The position numbers and the translations under genes are program-made. DNA of 64,000 bases from Nemopilema nomurai (taxonomy: Eukaryota > Cnidaria > Scyphozoa > Rhizostomeae > Rhizostomatidae). The notes under the pieces are model-generated. The model was not told the DNA's origin and made no database searches. It worked only from the letters and a program-made list of their open reading frames with translations. Position 1 is the stretch's first letter. Every line of letters starts with the position of its first letter. Positions 1 through 12,507 of the stretch are shown here, piece after piece. The stretch spans positions 965,438 to 1,029,437 of the forward strand of contig ML133451.1 of the NCBI GenBank assembly GCA_003864495.1, in the 5' to 3' direction.

Positions 1-287
1 CCTGCTGAAGGGTCATATTCTACTGCACATCTTTCTAAAGTTTGATTGTAGCATATTTGCTTTGATTGCACAAAGGGAGTCAAACTCAAAATTGCTCCCG
101 TGTACCAAGCCCCGTTCACACTTTTGGTGCGGAAAACAGCAGGTGGTTGTAACAACACCAAAAGCATTAGACTTATCAGGTCCTTTCCCACCCCAAAATT
201 AATTTTTATTGATTGACCAGTTATCTTTCGAATGATATGCCGATTTTGATATATTTTAAAGGGTGTTCAGCCGCTTAATCTCTTGTA

Positions 288-334
288 CTTGGGGTGTTCT
301 TGGGGTGTTCTTGGGTGTTCTTGGGGTGTTCAGC
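288..334. repeat. short tandem repeat, about 12-bp unit
   Basis: Four imperfect copies of TTCTTGGGGTG lie just upstream of the first visible NASP exon. No coding signal is seen in 1-446. Confidence 0.7.
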
Positions 335-446
335 CTATTCTTGGAGCGCTCAGTCTTCTAGAAACGACGTTATATGATTATATAAGTTCAGGAAACAAAC
401 ATCCATTTTTTGTATATTACTAAAGACAACTGTTTTCTTTTTCAAG

Positions 447-3400
447 TCAAGAAGAAGTAAACAAATTGATGTCAGATGGCAAAAGACTACTTGCAACTAA
501 AGACATTCAAGGTGCTTGTGATATTTTTGCTGACGTTTGCGCCAAATTGTAAGTATTACCAATGAATTATTTACAATCTAAACCCAAAACAGGAGTACCT
601 CATTTAGGATGCTGGGCTCAGCCGGTTGAGAAAGATAGACTTCAAGATAGCAAGCTCAGAGTTTAATATATTTTATCAGAAAAAAATATGGGGGAGACCT
701 ACAAAGAAGCTGTTACGCAAGGGAGCAAGGGAAAATAAACAAGGGCAAATAAACAAAAGTAATAGCCCATGGTATAGAGGTGACAAAAATGGAAGTGAGA
801 AGATGAAAAGGAACCTTAAAAGTTGAACAAAGATAAGAAACAAATGACAAATGTTCAATTTACAATTGTAATAATATTCTTTTGTAAGCGCTAGTTTATT
901 TTCTAAACATGAGAGTCATGAATTTGAAGTTCATCATTTTGCAATCAGTTATTATGCTGTGAAAATAAACGAGATTCAGATAAAAACGAGATAAAAATGT
1001 TTTGGACTATCATTTTCTTAGGTGCTAAACCTGCTTCTGAAAATAATCCAGGTAGATAAAGGGCTTGCTATATAGGTACTTTGTATTTCTTTCTATTCAT
1101 AGAGTAAGCCCTGTGTGTTGATTTCTGCACTACTTTTTCATTCAATGTGAGCCTTATCATTACAATGTGATACTATGGCAGCATTCCTTGCTTCTCATCC
1201 CAACCGCAGGAAAGACGAAAAGGCTCTTGTCTTTTCTTTGATTTGTGAGAATCTTGTGTTGCTTGGTGTCAACGGACTTTGAGAACCTTATAGTCATTGG
1301 CGCAGAGATTTAGAGCTTCTGGAGTTAATAAGCAATTCTCACATCATCATCATAATTATTATCATCATCATTATCATCATCATTATCATTATCATCTTTG
1401 ACATTCAACGACTCTTGAGTTGTCTCCAAAAATACTGACATAGTTGCTTGCCCATGTTGCTTTTGGCCTCCAGTGTGTTGATAGTAAAGTCATTTTACGT
1501 TTAGCGCGTGCGATCGCACATGTGCAAGTTAAAGCTTTTCATCACACATATCACACAAAGGAATGTTTTTATAGCAACTTCGACCACAATATGATTTATC
1601 CAATTTTCAGAAGTGATGACTGGCTTTCGTTTGAATGCTCCTGTCAACTTAGCCGCTGGTCTTTCATCTAAGTCGCTATTAGCGTGTTAAGGGTGATAAC
1701 TGATTTTCTGCCAAAATGCAATTATTCCATGAAAGCAAGTGTCTTTAGGAAACAATTTTTATTTTCGAATAATTGCCGCGAAAGGCAACAAAATACTTTT
1801 CAAAAGAACGGCAAGTCGAATAATGATTGGTTGCAAAATAGTGGACGAAAATGGAAACCGTTTGCTAATATTGCTTGGTTTAAGCATTGTGCCAAGCTCA
1901 AAGAAACTATCCTTGCCGAACGACATTGAAAGGAATTGTAAAGGCATCAGCAGATATTTTCTATCACGATGATGATCCCGAAAATGGCGCGAGTATTTCT
2001 GACGAAGAACTATAATCTGTTGTATATTGATTGAATTGAATTTTCCTCTTGCATGAATTCGAATTGCTCTCATTCAGGCTGGTACTTAAATTTTTTTTGC
2101 ATGTTCGAACACATACGCAAACTTATTTGCGTGTGCGATTTGCCACACGTGTAATTTTGCTCATGAAAAGAACTGATAGGACCACTGAGTATTCTTCTAA
2201 AAGTAGTGAACATACCTACATTTGTTTTTTCTTTTTACTGGACAGATTTGTAAATTAAATTTATAGGTTTCTGTATTGTAGAAGTTGGGGTCATGTCTGT
2301 GTGGTTACGGGTTGGTTGATTCTTTTGAGAATACCACCAAAACACTTCATGTAAATATAATTTAACGTGATTAGTTTGTTTCGTAGTTGTAACACGAAAG
2401 CATATTTTGGAGTTTCAATTAAAACGCATAGTGCAGGCCAGAAAATGGATTCGACTGTTTTAACCAGAAATTATTTAAGAATCAAAGAAAAGAGTTAAAA
2501 GGATTAAACTATGGACTTTAGACTTCTAGCAAGCTTTCAACAGCTCTCAAATTTACAAGGTCTACTGTGTTGACATATCATGCTAAATTTGAAAGGGCGA
2601 CTTCAGCCCAAAATATTTTTCTGAGGGTTTTCCATAAATTGGTAGCTAGTCGAGAGTTAGAAGCTAAAGTTTTTTAAAAAACCTTTACCCGTTTCTCTAG
2701 ATAAAGGCGCTCAAAGTTCAAGAATCAAATATTCGGCGCTATCGTTACTCGTTCGTTGTGATATTCGCACGGCTCGATGGGGGCTTGGTAATGGCGATTT
2801 CACATCGGTTCGGTGTTTCTGAGGTCGGTCGAAAGCTCACATGCTTCATGATTACTGTCGTTTGAGAGTTGAAAGCCATTCTTCGACGGGCGCATTATCT
2901 ATGTCAGTCAAAGTCCTTCTTTCCTTTGATGCTTCTATCCTTTGTTGCTTCTATCCTTTGTTGCTTCTATCCTTTGATGCTTGCAGTATTTCACTGTCCA
3001 AGAACCTCCCATTCGTCTGCTGATACTGTTAATAAATGTCATCCTTTGTTTACCTCTCGCTCGTGTCCCTGCGATCTTCCGGTCATTGCTAAATATTCGA
3101 TTTCTTCCTTCCTCTTAACAAGGACCAAATATTTCTTGTCTCATAGTCGTCATTATCACAGTATCTGCCTTTCTTAATACTGTTTCATTAGACATTCGGT
3201 CTAACAACGATATTCAAATGAACTAGATATTCTAACGAACTAGATTTCTGCCGCTATAAGACGTTTCGGTATTGCTTTGCTTATAGTCCAACTTTCGCAC
3301 CATACACAAGTGTAGACCACACATAGCATTTTAAGATTCTCCTCGGGCGCATTAGCTTATTTATGAATGGATGCCAAGGGAAGTATCGTTGTTTGAATTC

Positions 3401-6400
3401 CGAACTGAAGAAATGACTCTTGCAGCTTGGGCTGACTCTGCCAAAGTTGACCGCCTTAGCTTCTTGAATGGCCAATCTCGTGTCTGCAGCAAACACTACA
3501 AGAAAGAGTGCTTCTCGAATTACGCCATGTGGACGAATGGTTTAGGATCCAGGTTCATACCCCCCTCGTCCCGATATTTTGGCTCGAATTGGTAAATTAA
3601 CACGTTTCCATCTTGAGTCAGATTGTCTAGTGAAACACGGGAGGCATCGTCTGCTGATAGGGAGTCAAGATGAAAGTCAGACATTCTGACAATCAGACAT
3701 TCTGAGAAAAATAATCCGTGTCGCTATGAAAATGAATATTTTTGGCGTAGAGGCCCTGTAAGTAAAGTATCGAGACGATGACGTCAGAGAAGTCTAGTTT
3801 AGTATTTTGACCATATGTATCAATCGAAAAAGCATCATGGAATGCCTTTAGATGAATAGTTTCTTTGCGAATGCCATTAATGGGCAGATCTTCATAGATT
3901 ATTAAGATTTATATTGCACTGATCAAAGAAAATTCTTTATAATAATATGTTAATTACGTGATCTTTAGTTATACTCTAGGCAAAATCACCACTTTGGTCG
4001 GAAGTCGAAATAGGAAAGGCACCAACAAGTTTGCAACACAAGACTTAATAAGATTTACATATTTGTTTTCTTGCCTTCGACGGGAAGGTGCGATGAAAAA
4101 AATGTGAATTTTGATAGGTGTTTGCATTCCTTCTAAACTTTGTTCTTCATTCGCCACTTGAAAGTTTCCTTGATGAAAGGACACAACATGTCTGGAAGTC
4201 ACATCTATAACCCCATCTATGCATTCGAATTCTTGTTTGGCGTCTTCTTTTTGTTATTGTTTTCGAAATTCGAAAACTTTTGCATTTACAAACTCAATGA
4301 AGTAGAAGTTTCCTCGAAAAAGACTCGTGTAGTATTCAGTTCTTTAAATGTTCAATACACAATCAAGCCATTTAATAGGGTTTACTTTGAAATTCAGAGC
4401 GTAGCTATTTCTCACATACGTTAACAGAGCAGAGAAGTTTGGACAGACAGCCAATGAATGTGGTGATGCATATCTCTATTATGGGAAAACACTTTTGGAT
4501 CTTGCAAGGTTTGTTATGGTTTCAAATTTGTTTCATATGGAGAAGATGCAACTGTAAGACGGCATGCAATTCCTAAATATTTTGTAGTTTCTCGAAATTT
4601 CATATTGTGACGAAAATAGTGATGTTAATCCATGTTCTGATTTGGCATCTTCAGGTCGTGAGGTGGTCCTTGATTTAGCGGGGATAATTAAGCCCTTGCG
4701 ATTGCATGCTTCCAGATTCGTGATTCTGTCCCACAGCTAATCTGAAAATCTTTATTACAACATACCCCTGGAGTTTATTGTATCTGCTCTGCACCTAAGG
4801 TGCACTTGTGATTTAAGTATCATCGTTTTGCGGGTAATTAGGTTCATTTTCGGGAACGATGTTCTATCTTAAATCCAAAAATTCATCATTGCTAGCATAA
4901 TTTTTCGCTTTTTTGCGATCACATTTTTCGCATATTTCAGCTTGTACCACAAAACGTTTGTTCACAAATCTCCAATTATACACCTCACCTGCATCTACGT
5001 TTTGTAGACCACGTGTTTTATAATTGATACCAGTTGGTTTTGAGTTCTATGCTAGGTAAAGTAACGAAAAAAAATTCACATATTTGTTGCCAAATATTCT
5101 TAGATAGAACTTTCAAAATGTCAAGTGAACGGCGTCGAAAATTATCGGGCTTGTTCAATATTTAATGTTGGTCAGCACATGTTTATTTTTGCTTTCATGC
5201 TATTTGCCCGCTTTGTACCAGTTCTGTCGAACATGCTAGATGACTCCATGTAAATGAGGCTTAGAAACATTTCAAGAAAAAAATTTATGTTATTATTCAA
5301 GGTCAGAGTCTGAAGTTCTTGGCAGCTCAATACCTAAAGGTTTGATACTCTGTTATTTCAACTTTGTCGATATTCCAGTTTTTTATTTATTTGATGATCT
5401 CCGTAGGGCTTGAAGTGTTGGGATAAATCTTAATAACCTTTTATGGATTCGGTAGTACGAATTGGCCAAATGACATTAAGGATAAGTCATGTGGAGGTTA
5501 AAAGAGATTTAATTTGAGGGGTGACTATTTCTTTTATTGAAGGAGACATCAATCAACGAGAAGCAAGACTGGACATGTTGAAATTATTTCAGCCATTTTT
5601 AGCTATGAGGAAGCAAGGCGAACCTTTGCTCTTGAAAACTTTTATTGTCAGCAACCCTCATTATCCCCACGCTAATTTGCAGCATGAATGCACTTTTTTA
5701 TCTGTTGATCTGATTGACCCAAGACTGCCGTTTCTGAATGTTAAGAAATATATCAATGTTAATTAATATCCGTCATCACATTCCGCGATTTAAAACTGAC
5801 CTTTCAGGGGATATTGCTGTTACAAACATAAAAGAAAAAGAGGCGGATAATGTAGAGATTAATACCCAACCATCGAATAGTAACGGTAAGGAAAATGGCT
5901 GCACAGAGGACGACCGGCCGACATCAAGTGGAAACAGCAAATGCTCTGTGGAAAATGCTGCTACTGAGAAGCCTTGCGCTAGAAGCAAAGATGAAAGTGG
6001 AGACGGAGATACTGAGAATGATGATATCGAGGATGCTGATATCGACGAGGAGGGTGTTGATGACGGTAGCGCAAGGGAAGGAGATGAAGGTGAAGACAGT
6101 GAAGGTGATGAAGAAGATGAAAATGAGGAATCGGAAAATGAGAATGGCAGTTCGGTTGGTATTTTCGTTCCATTTTGTATCATCAGTGATGCAAAAAGGG
6201 TTATTAGCCAGCGGTAAATTGAGATTGTCTTTCAACTTAGTCTTCTAATTCATATTTGAGCACCATCTGTTACAGGATGACGTTTCAACCATGCAACAGG
6301 CTTGGGAAATTCTGGAGCTTTGTCGTATTGTCTTCGCCAGGTACGATATTTACGACACTTCGAAAATGAGGCATATTTCTCTTGTTAAGGTAACGGTAAA

Positions 6401-9400
6401 CGTTTTCAACACGAAAATTGGTTTTCCGTCCTAAAGACCAAACTGTTAAAGGAATCTGGGTAAACTATATATCATTCGATGCACAAGATTATGGCGTATC
6501 TAGCCAGATCAAAATTTTTGGCAAATAATGTTAAATGTTATTTTCCTTGCGAATTCATTGCTCAAAAAGTGTTTCACCTTTAAAAGCTATTTTGTACCCT
6601 TGCGTTTGAGGTAACCCAATCTGCCTTAAACCAGCAGGAAGTGCAGATCCTAAGCTACCAAAGGGTACCTCAGATTTTTTAAATTCCTCCTCTTCTTGAA
6701 ACTATGCCCTGTAAAAAATTGGCAAACAATTTGTCTACCCTTCCGCAACTGTATTTGGGTATGAAAGACGGAGCAGAGCAAATAAAAAAATTTAGAGACA
6801 GTTTGTTTGCCCAACATCTGCCCTGGCCGTGTGCAAATTTTCGAGTCTTTCGATTGGTTCCTTGGGTGCAAAATAGGTTTTTTGTACCTGTATGTAGAGG
6901 AATTTTGAATCCGGAGAAAACGGGATTTTACTGATCGCATTTACAAGATACACATCGGGATCATATTATCAACAATGTAATCCGGGTCAAGTAGTTTAGG
7001 CTTTAAGATCAATTAGCGTCTTGAAATAAGCACAACAACCCATGGATGTGCCATAGTCTCACACAAACACAGGAAGCAGAGCAAGGATAATCGGCTTAAC
7101 CGCTGATTGATCTTAACCGGCTTAACAGGTCGAGGGATTTGAAAACCGCTGCCTGAAACTTTGATAAGAAAATTATGGAAACCTTCGTTTATACGGGATT
7201 TTCTCCATTTTCAAAACTTCTTCTAGCTTCAAACATGGTTTCATTATGTACCTTATTAATTCGGCTATCAGAATGTGAAGTAATCAAAAAATGGATGTTT
7301 TCGTCCAGAAAACGTTTACCGTAACCTTAAGTCATTATGTATAAAAAAGTTGCATCACTGTTCTCGATGATATAAACACGATAACTACAAAGATCTAACA
7401 CAAAATCAAATCAAAAAGTCAAATCTGATTTCACACCTTTGGCAACGACTTGGCACGAACCAACCCATGTTATAATAACAACAACAACAGCCTTGATTTG
7501 CCTTTCACCATCAACTTCACTCTAATGCATGCCAATTTATTTACATTGAAAACTGTCTTTTTGTTGTTTTGAGTTCGTTAGCAAAACGATATCATCTTCA
7601 TAAAAAAATAATACTGTATAAGGAAACTTTTAAGACAAATTTAGTGCTTAAATAAGTGTACCAAATTCGAAAGCTTTTTTGTACCCTTGCGCTTGCAGTA
7701 CCGAAATCTGACTTGTGTCAGCACAAAGCGCAGATCCTTAGCTACCAAAGTGTGTCTCAGATTTTTAAAATTAATCCTCCCCTTAAAACAATTCCCTGTC
7801 AAGAATGCGAAACCAATTTCATTCCCTCTCACAGCTGTATCTGTCAATAAAAGATGATCTATTATAATAGTGAGACAAACACTGTTTATTATTTTTATAT
7901 GTGCTCTTTTAAAAATTACAGCATAAAATAGATGCCACGGGAAGTATGATACTACATAACCCCTTGACATTTAACAATGAGCAACTAGCCAGTGTGAAAA
8001 TGGGTGTCAGACGAGACAGAGTAGGAGTTCGTATGTTCGGCTATGCTTGAGGAATGCATAGCCATATGTTATGTGTAGTTATGTTACATTACGTTGTAAA
8101 TAAGGCTGCGTTTACACGATGCTGGATAACTTTCGATCCGGATAGAAAGTTAAACCACAACCCCAAATCAACTTTAATCGGCTCAACAAATCAAGATATG
8201 TTCTAACCCCAACTTTAAGTTTTGGCAAAGAAGTTATGGAAATCTTCATTTACAAGTGATTTCCTTATTTCAACAGTTCTGTTAGTTTCAAATTTGGTAT
8301 CATTGTGTGCCTTGAAAGTTTTGCCACTTGAATGTGAAAAAATCGAAAAATCGACGTCTTTATCCAGAAATCGTTGACCGTAAGCTTGAGATCAGAAAAT
8401 ATGTCTCGATGCGGCAAGTTTTACCTTACAGGAGTGATTCAAAGGAGTACAAGCTGAAACAGGCTGAGGCAAATCTTTTACTTGGGGAAATCGGTATGGA
8501 GTCAGGTGAGATTCAGTTTTTCTGGAAATTTTATTGCTCAGTTTTCGAATGGAATTCCTCACATTTGGTCATATTACCATACTTCTAGTGCTATCCGATG
8601 GAAGTTAAAACCTAGTTTGCAAATATGTTTGAATTTCGTAATATTGACTCTTTTCAGAGCACTACCCAGAAGCTATCGGAGATTTTATGGAATGCTTAAG
8701 AATTCAAGAACGGTTCTTGGAATCAAACGATAGGCGTCTAGCTGAAACGTATCCTTAGTTGAATTCCTTTCTTGTGACTTTGAAGGCCTTCTCTAAACAT
8801 GTAAATTATTCGGTGAATTTTCTATGTTTTGTAATATGAGCCTACGCTTTATTGTAGATTTGCCACGTTAAGTTTGTTACTTTGTAAGTTCCTATCTATG
8901 AGGGGTATTTATCGTTTATTATTTCATTGATAAGCTTGGAATGGTTTCTCTTGACTTTCAACAGTTTTTACAACCTTGGATTAGCGTATTCTTTTGATCG
9001 ACACTATGGCAAGGCAATTGAATACTACAGCAAAGCAATTGCAATAATTAAAAGTCGCATTGAATATTTGATAAGCGTTGAGGACTCAGAAAATATTACT
9101 GAGCTGAAAGAGCTGCAGGAGCTTTTACCAGATCTACTGGCTAAGGTAAACTATGTTTTTTGTCGGCGTTTTTAGTTAACGACATAAAGCAGTGTCCTTG
9201 AGGCATTTGCATTGAAAGGTAAGGAATCAAACTTTGGCTAAGTTTATAAAGATAAAAACTGATAATTATTTGATGGTATCAAATAGAGCGGTAGCTAACT
9301 GTCAGTTGCTTATTCTAGTTTTTCGACTAGAATGTATACTGTCTTGGCAAAACTGTTCTACTGGATATTGTGGCATATTGTATTTGCTAGAGAGTATCGC

Positions 9401-10430
9401 TTGTTCATACTTTGCAGGTGGATGATGCAGAGTATATGAAAAAAACTACCGAGGAAATAGTAAAGTCGGCAGCTTCTATTGCTAAGGGAAGCATTGAAGA
9501 CGAGGAGAAGGTTTGCTGTACTATTTACGTTAGTCACAGAAGACCCCTTTCTGAGCTACTTCTTTTTGGTCAGAAACTGCGTGTGTTTCTAGTCTAAACT
9601 CTAGATACAGGCAGGTTTTATCATGAGCTACATTTCCCACCAGTGAAAGTGTTTTTATATGCCTACCAACTCACAGCTCTAAATTTAACCTGTTTTACAG
9701 TCCTCTGATTTTGACAAGCCAATGGATTCCGTACGTGAAGAAAAGGTTCCTAGCAAAGTGAGTAGACTTTTTCGATTAGCAATTTATTTCGCAAAACCTT
9801 CAGTAGTACTTTCATAAGCATGCAATTGGTGCAGTTCTTACTTATTTTTGGCGTTGTTGTTGTTTTTCATAAACGGGCTTATGACAGGTATGATTTTCAA
9901 ACTGTTTTTCAGATCACAGATATTGGCTATTTGGTTCGAAAGAAGGTACCACTTTTCGAAAAATAATGTTCTTTATTTGGAAATTGTACAGCTTTCTGTT
10001 GCTTCCGCGAGGGTTTTTTCATATCTTAGACTGACTGGATGTGATGGTAAACCTCTATTGCCCATTGTTTCAAGTGTTCTCATTTCAGACTTAAGTTCGC
10101 ATGAAGATAGCAGCCCTTGCAAAAGTTCGCTTATGAATCCAGCCCTTGCAAATGGTTTCCCTATAAAACTTTATTCAGAAACTTTGTTGATATTTTCCAG
10201 CGAGAAGTTTCAGTTGTTTTGCTTAGCAAAATTAGTACTGTACGTTGTTTTGCTTAGCAATATTAATACTGTACGTTGTTTTGCTTTGAAGAAGTTGTAC
10301 TGTCAGTTCTACCAGAAGGCACTATTATTCTTTTTTGCCTTTTGCAATGCAGAGAAAAACTGATGATTGCGACGAAGTTGCTACAAAGAGGTCAAAGGAA
10401 GCAGAGAAGGAACCAAACCACAAGAATTAG
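447..10430 (+). CDS. NASP: NASP histone chaperone (SHNi-TPR protein), spliced, 12 exons in window
   Basis: NASP is a nuclear chaperone that binds histone H3 and linker H1 and maintains the soluble histone pool. Exons read from the sequence: 447-548, 4428-4508, 5302-5339, 5808-6154, 6276-6340, 8432-8505, 8658-8748, 8965-9145, 9418-9510, 9701-9757, 9913-9945 and 10353-10430 (TAG stop). All junction phases agree and the exons sum to 412 codons plus stop, which is strong internal support. Landmarks in order are a TPR-like helix pair with [19 protein letters not shown], an acidic insert, [20 protein letters not shown], TPRs with [16 protein letters not shown] and [20 protein letters not shown], a coiled segment with [15 protein letters not shown], then [11 protein letters not shown] and a basic tail. 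These match vertebrate NASP and fungal Hif1/Sim3 in order. The length resembles somatic sNASP, not the long testis form. Exon 447-548 follows a polypyrimidine tract and AG, so it looks internal and the initiator is probably upstream. ATG at 469 is a possible but less likely start. Confidence 0.92.
1343..1398. repeat. ATC/ATT trinucleotide microsatellite
   Basis: Mixed ATC and ATT triplets in NASP intron 1. The surrounding 560-3350 contains no gene that I can recognise. Confidence 0.85.
2922..2983. repeat. tandem repeat, 19-bp unit, about 3 copies
   Basis: TCCTTTGTTGCTTCTA is repeated with small changes in NASP intron 1. It creates a spurious Phe/Cys-rich open frame. Confidence 0.75.
3356..3595 (+). 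pseudogene. partial THAP-type zinc-finger domain
   Basis: The open frame reads like the middle and C-terminal part of a THAP domain, the C2CH DNA-binding module found in P-element transposases and THAP proteins. It shows [13 protein letters not shown] (the usual RFP...W region), then [14 protein letters not shown], matching the conserved CS.HF...F segment, and a following FIPPS resembling the terminal aromatic-proline motif. The N-terminal Cys pair is not found in frame, and a stop lies just upstream at 3353. It sits in NASP intron 1 in the same orientation and is most likely a transposon-derived fragment. Splicing from an upstream exon cannot be excluded. Confidence 0.5.
5808..6154 (+). CDS. 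NASP: NASP acidic exon (histone-binding insert)
   Basis: This 347-nt exon encodes the acidic stretch that interrupts the second TPR in NASP-family proteins. Its second half is mostly Asp, Glu, Gly, Ser and Asn, with runs such as [18 protein letters not shown]. In known NASP proteins this tract contacts basic histones. The acceptor (CCTTTCAG) is clear. The donor is awkward: only GTTGGT at 6155 keeps the next exon (6276) open in frame. The better-looking GTATTT at 6159 would place a stop two codons into that exon. Reading through instead reaches a stop at 6215. Confidence 0.82.
6389..7326. mobile_element. 938-bp MITE with TTAA target site in NASP intron 5
   Basis: The left end GGTAACGGTAAACGTTTTC and the inverted right end (GGTTACGGTAAACGTTTTC read on the minus strand) match at 18 of 19 bases. 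Both are flanked by TTAA (6385-6388 and 7327-7330). TTAA duplication is characteristic of piggyBac and Kolobok elements. No transposase is seen inside, so the element is non-autonomous. It begins 49 bp after the NASP donor at 6341. Confidence 0.75.
7660..8391. repeat. degraded second copy of the 6389-7326 MITE
   Basis: The segment from TTTTGTACCCTTGCGCTTG through CCAGAAATCGTTGACCGTAA aligns in order with about 6588-7325, including the GCAGATCC.TAGCTACCAAAG core and the right end. The left end is missing and the right end is decayed. It abuts NASP exon 6. Confidence 0.6.
8432..9145 (+). CDS. NASP: NASP SHNi-TPR core exons (8432-8505, 8658-8748, 8965-9145)
   Basis: Three consecutive exons carry the diagnostic SHNi-TPR (Sim3-Hif1-NASP interrupted TPR) block. 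Alternating Ala, Gly, Tyr and Leu positions typical of TPR helices are visible in [36 protein letters not shown] and [20 protein letters not shown]. The linker [10 protein letters not shown] matches the segment between helices in animal NASP. Introns here are short (152 and 216 bp), whereas the upstream introns are kilobases long and filled with repeats. Confidence 0.9.
10212..10290. repeat. 33-bp tandem repeat in last NASP intron
   Basis: GTTGTTTTGCTTAGCAA followed by an AGTACTGTAC-like half is present twice, with a partial third copy. Confidence 0.75.
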
Positions 10431-12303
10431 ACACTCGTGTGAAGGGTTTTTGCATTGTTTTTGTTTAATGATAATATTCGGGGATTGTGAGAAAAAATTT
10501 TTCTCTCCGTTGAATCTTATTCATTACATTTGATTCTTTTTTTATCAAATGATGGATGATTTGTCACGAGGGTACTGTATTCCTGTGTACCAAGCACTGG
10601 TTCTATGTTTTTGGTTCTATGTTCTTGGTTCTATGTTCTATGTTTAGCAGAACATAGTTATCATATGCAAACAGAAAATTTCCATCAGGGGTGGAAAAAT
10701 TGTGTTCTTTCTGGGACCGCAGTTCAGAAAGCAAATATTTTCTGCGCCATAAACAAGCAGCACAGAAGAGTCATGTAAAGTTGCGTCTCTTCAGCATTCA
10801 GAAGTACAGTGACTCAACCAGTTAGGAACTAGACATAACCTTAACTGTGCATATTCCCTTCAATACCAGCACTGCCATCGCAAGAAATAAACCACCAGAA
10901 AAGAAGATGAACTAAACAGAAGCAGTTATCAACAAATCTTTTACTTGGAGTGTATTACCATATTGGAAGTAATTTTCTTCGGATAAACTCCAAATATTCA
11001 TTTAAGAATAGCACAAAGAAAGATTTGTCAGAATTCACAAAGAAAGTAATTGTTTCAAAAGTTAAATTCAGAGTCCTATTGGACGCAGGAAGAAGGAATG
11101 GCGGTTACGGCGCGGAAGTAAATTCTACTGTGCCCTAATACTAGCCTTTCTCAGCAAATTTAGAATATTTCTTCATATGATTGCAATTAGAGAAACTGTT
11201 GAAGACTATTGAATTCCCCATTGAATTTTATTTTTATATAGGCTAAAGGCCAAGGCTGCAGGATTTTCAAAGAATGAGAAAGAACTTTCAAAATAGCATT
11301 TTTGATAATTTTTTGAAGCGGCAACAGTTTTACGCAAACACACGACCAATAACCTTTCTTGATACATCCCGTAGGTTTTCCCTACAATCTATTCTACAAA
11401 CTTGCAAAAAGATTTTTTTTTATTTTGAAAATACCTGAAAATTTCGTTAGCATTTTCGGATTTGTTATCAGAATTTGCAGGTATTTTAAGGGTTTCCGAA
11501 AGACTTCTTCATAAATTTTGAAAATTCCCTAATCTGACATTTGTTCCTATGCTCTAACAATTGGCGAAGTCTCGGATATTTTTGTTAAATGCTATCTTGA
11601 GTACAGGATAATAGGCAAACCCTTAAAGATTTGCTTTTTAGCTTCGTAAATTTTTGCCAAACTCCGAGCCTCTTGACCTAGGTCGCTCACGGTATGAAAC
11701 CTTTTATTTTTGGGTTTGCCACAAACATCACAACATTCTTGCATCTAGTTCGTGCAGTGAGTGCTTCCCGCAATGATCACCAAAGAATGTTGGAAAAAGC
11801 GAGACATGCGTTCAAAGTATAATGCAGTTATAGCCTAACTCACACGTGTTGCTAAACAGCTGCTCCATTTCTCACGAGTTCACGGATAGGTATGTATTCG
11901 TGACTTTCTACATCTAAAAGCACTCTACTTCTAATGTTGTATTGCGTAAATTCTATTGCTGATTCTTGCTGGCATTCAGAATTTGAAAGAAAGCAATCAA
12001 GAAGAAGCAACGTCGGTTTCGAACACAATTTTATTCGGACTCAACAAACGACGACTTGCATTGTGCCAAAGTCTTCTAATGGGAGTGCGTGTGCGATAGG
12101 AGGTATGGGAACCACATGACGCTCCCCCTCCTTGACTACGCAGTCAGGCAGCATGAGCGTTCGCCTGCGTGCGTCTTGCGTGGCCGCTCTAGCAGGTACG
12201 CTACGCTCACGGTTATCGCGGCTATTCTGCTCCTCACAACCACCCGCATCACCTTCCGTAACCATTCTATCCTTTGCATTAACCTTTAACTGAATCGAAG
12301 TTT
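10431..12303. other. NASP 3' flank and AT-rich spacer, no gene seen
   Basis: The NASP 3' untranslated region should begin here. A canonical AATAAA near the stop is not obvious. Short repeats of GGTTCTATGTTC occur at 10600-10645. Only short unrelated open frames are present. Confidence 0.5.
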
Positions 12304-12507
12304 TTAAAGGAAATAGTTTTGAAGAGGTCTTCTTGGGTATGATGGTTGCTTACCAAATCCAGACATTCTTTCCTTCACTCCACGCGTATGACCATTTCTC
12401 CTGACAATTGTTTCTTCCATTACAGCTGCTTTCCACAATCCTTTTTTCTTTCTCTCATTCTCCACAAGTACAACGCCACCCTTGCACTTTTTGCTGGATG
12501 GTTGCAA
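12304..12507 (-). pseudogene. BEL/Pao retrotransposon remnant (DUF5641-type integrase tail)
   Basis: The minus-strand frame contains GGVVLVENERKKKGLWKAAV, then EETIVRRNGHTRGVKERM and a terminal RRPLQ. This is the layout of the small domain following the integrase in BEL/Pao polyproteins: GDVVLV..., R..WK...V, ..G.DG..R..., then RP.Q before a PLE motif. Upstream integrase sequence is not recognisable, so this is an isolated tail fragment just outside the hAT-type end at 12609. Confidence 0.55.

Noticed and set aside
5776..6235. Ser-rich and other frames opposite the NASP acidic exon
   Set aside because: They are shadows of the Glu/Asp-rich coding exon on the other strand or frame.
9848..10363. 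171-codon frame in the NASP 3' introns
   Set aside because: It overlaps two NASP exons in other frames and is mostly hydrophobic intron sequence with a local tandem repeat.
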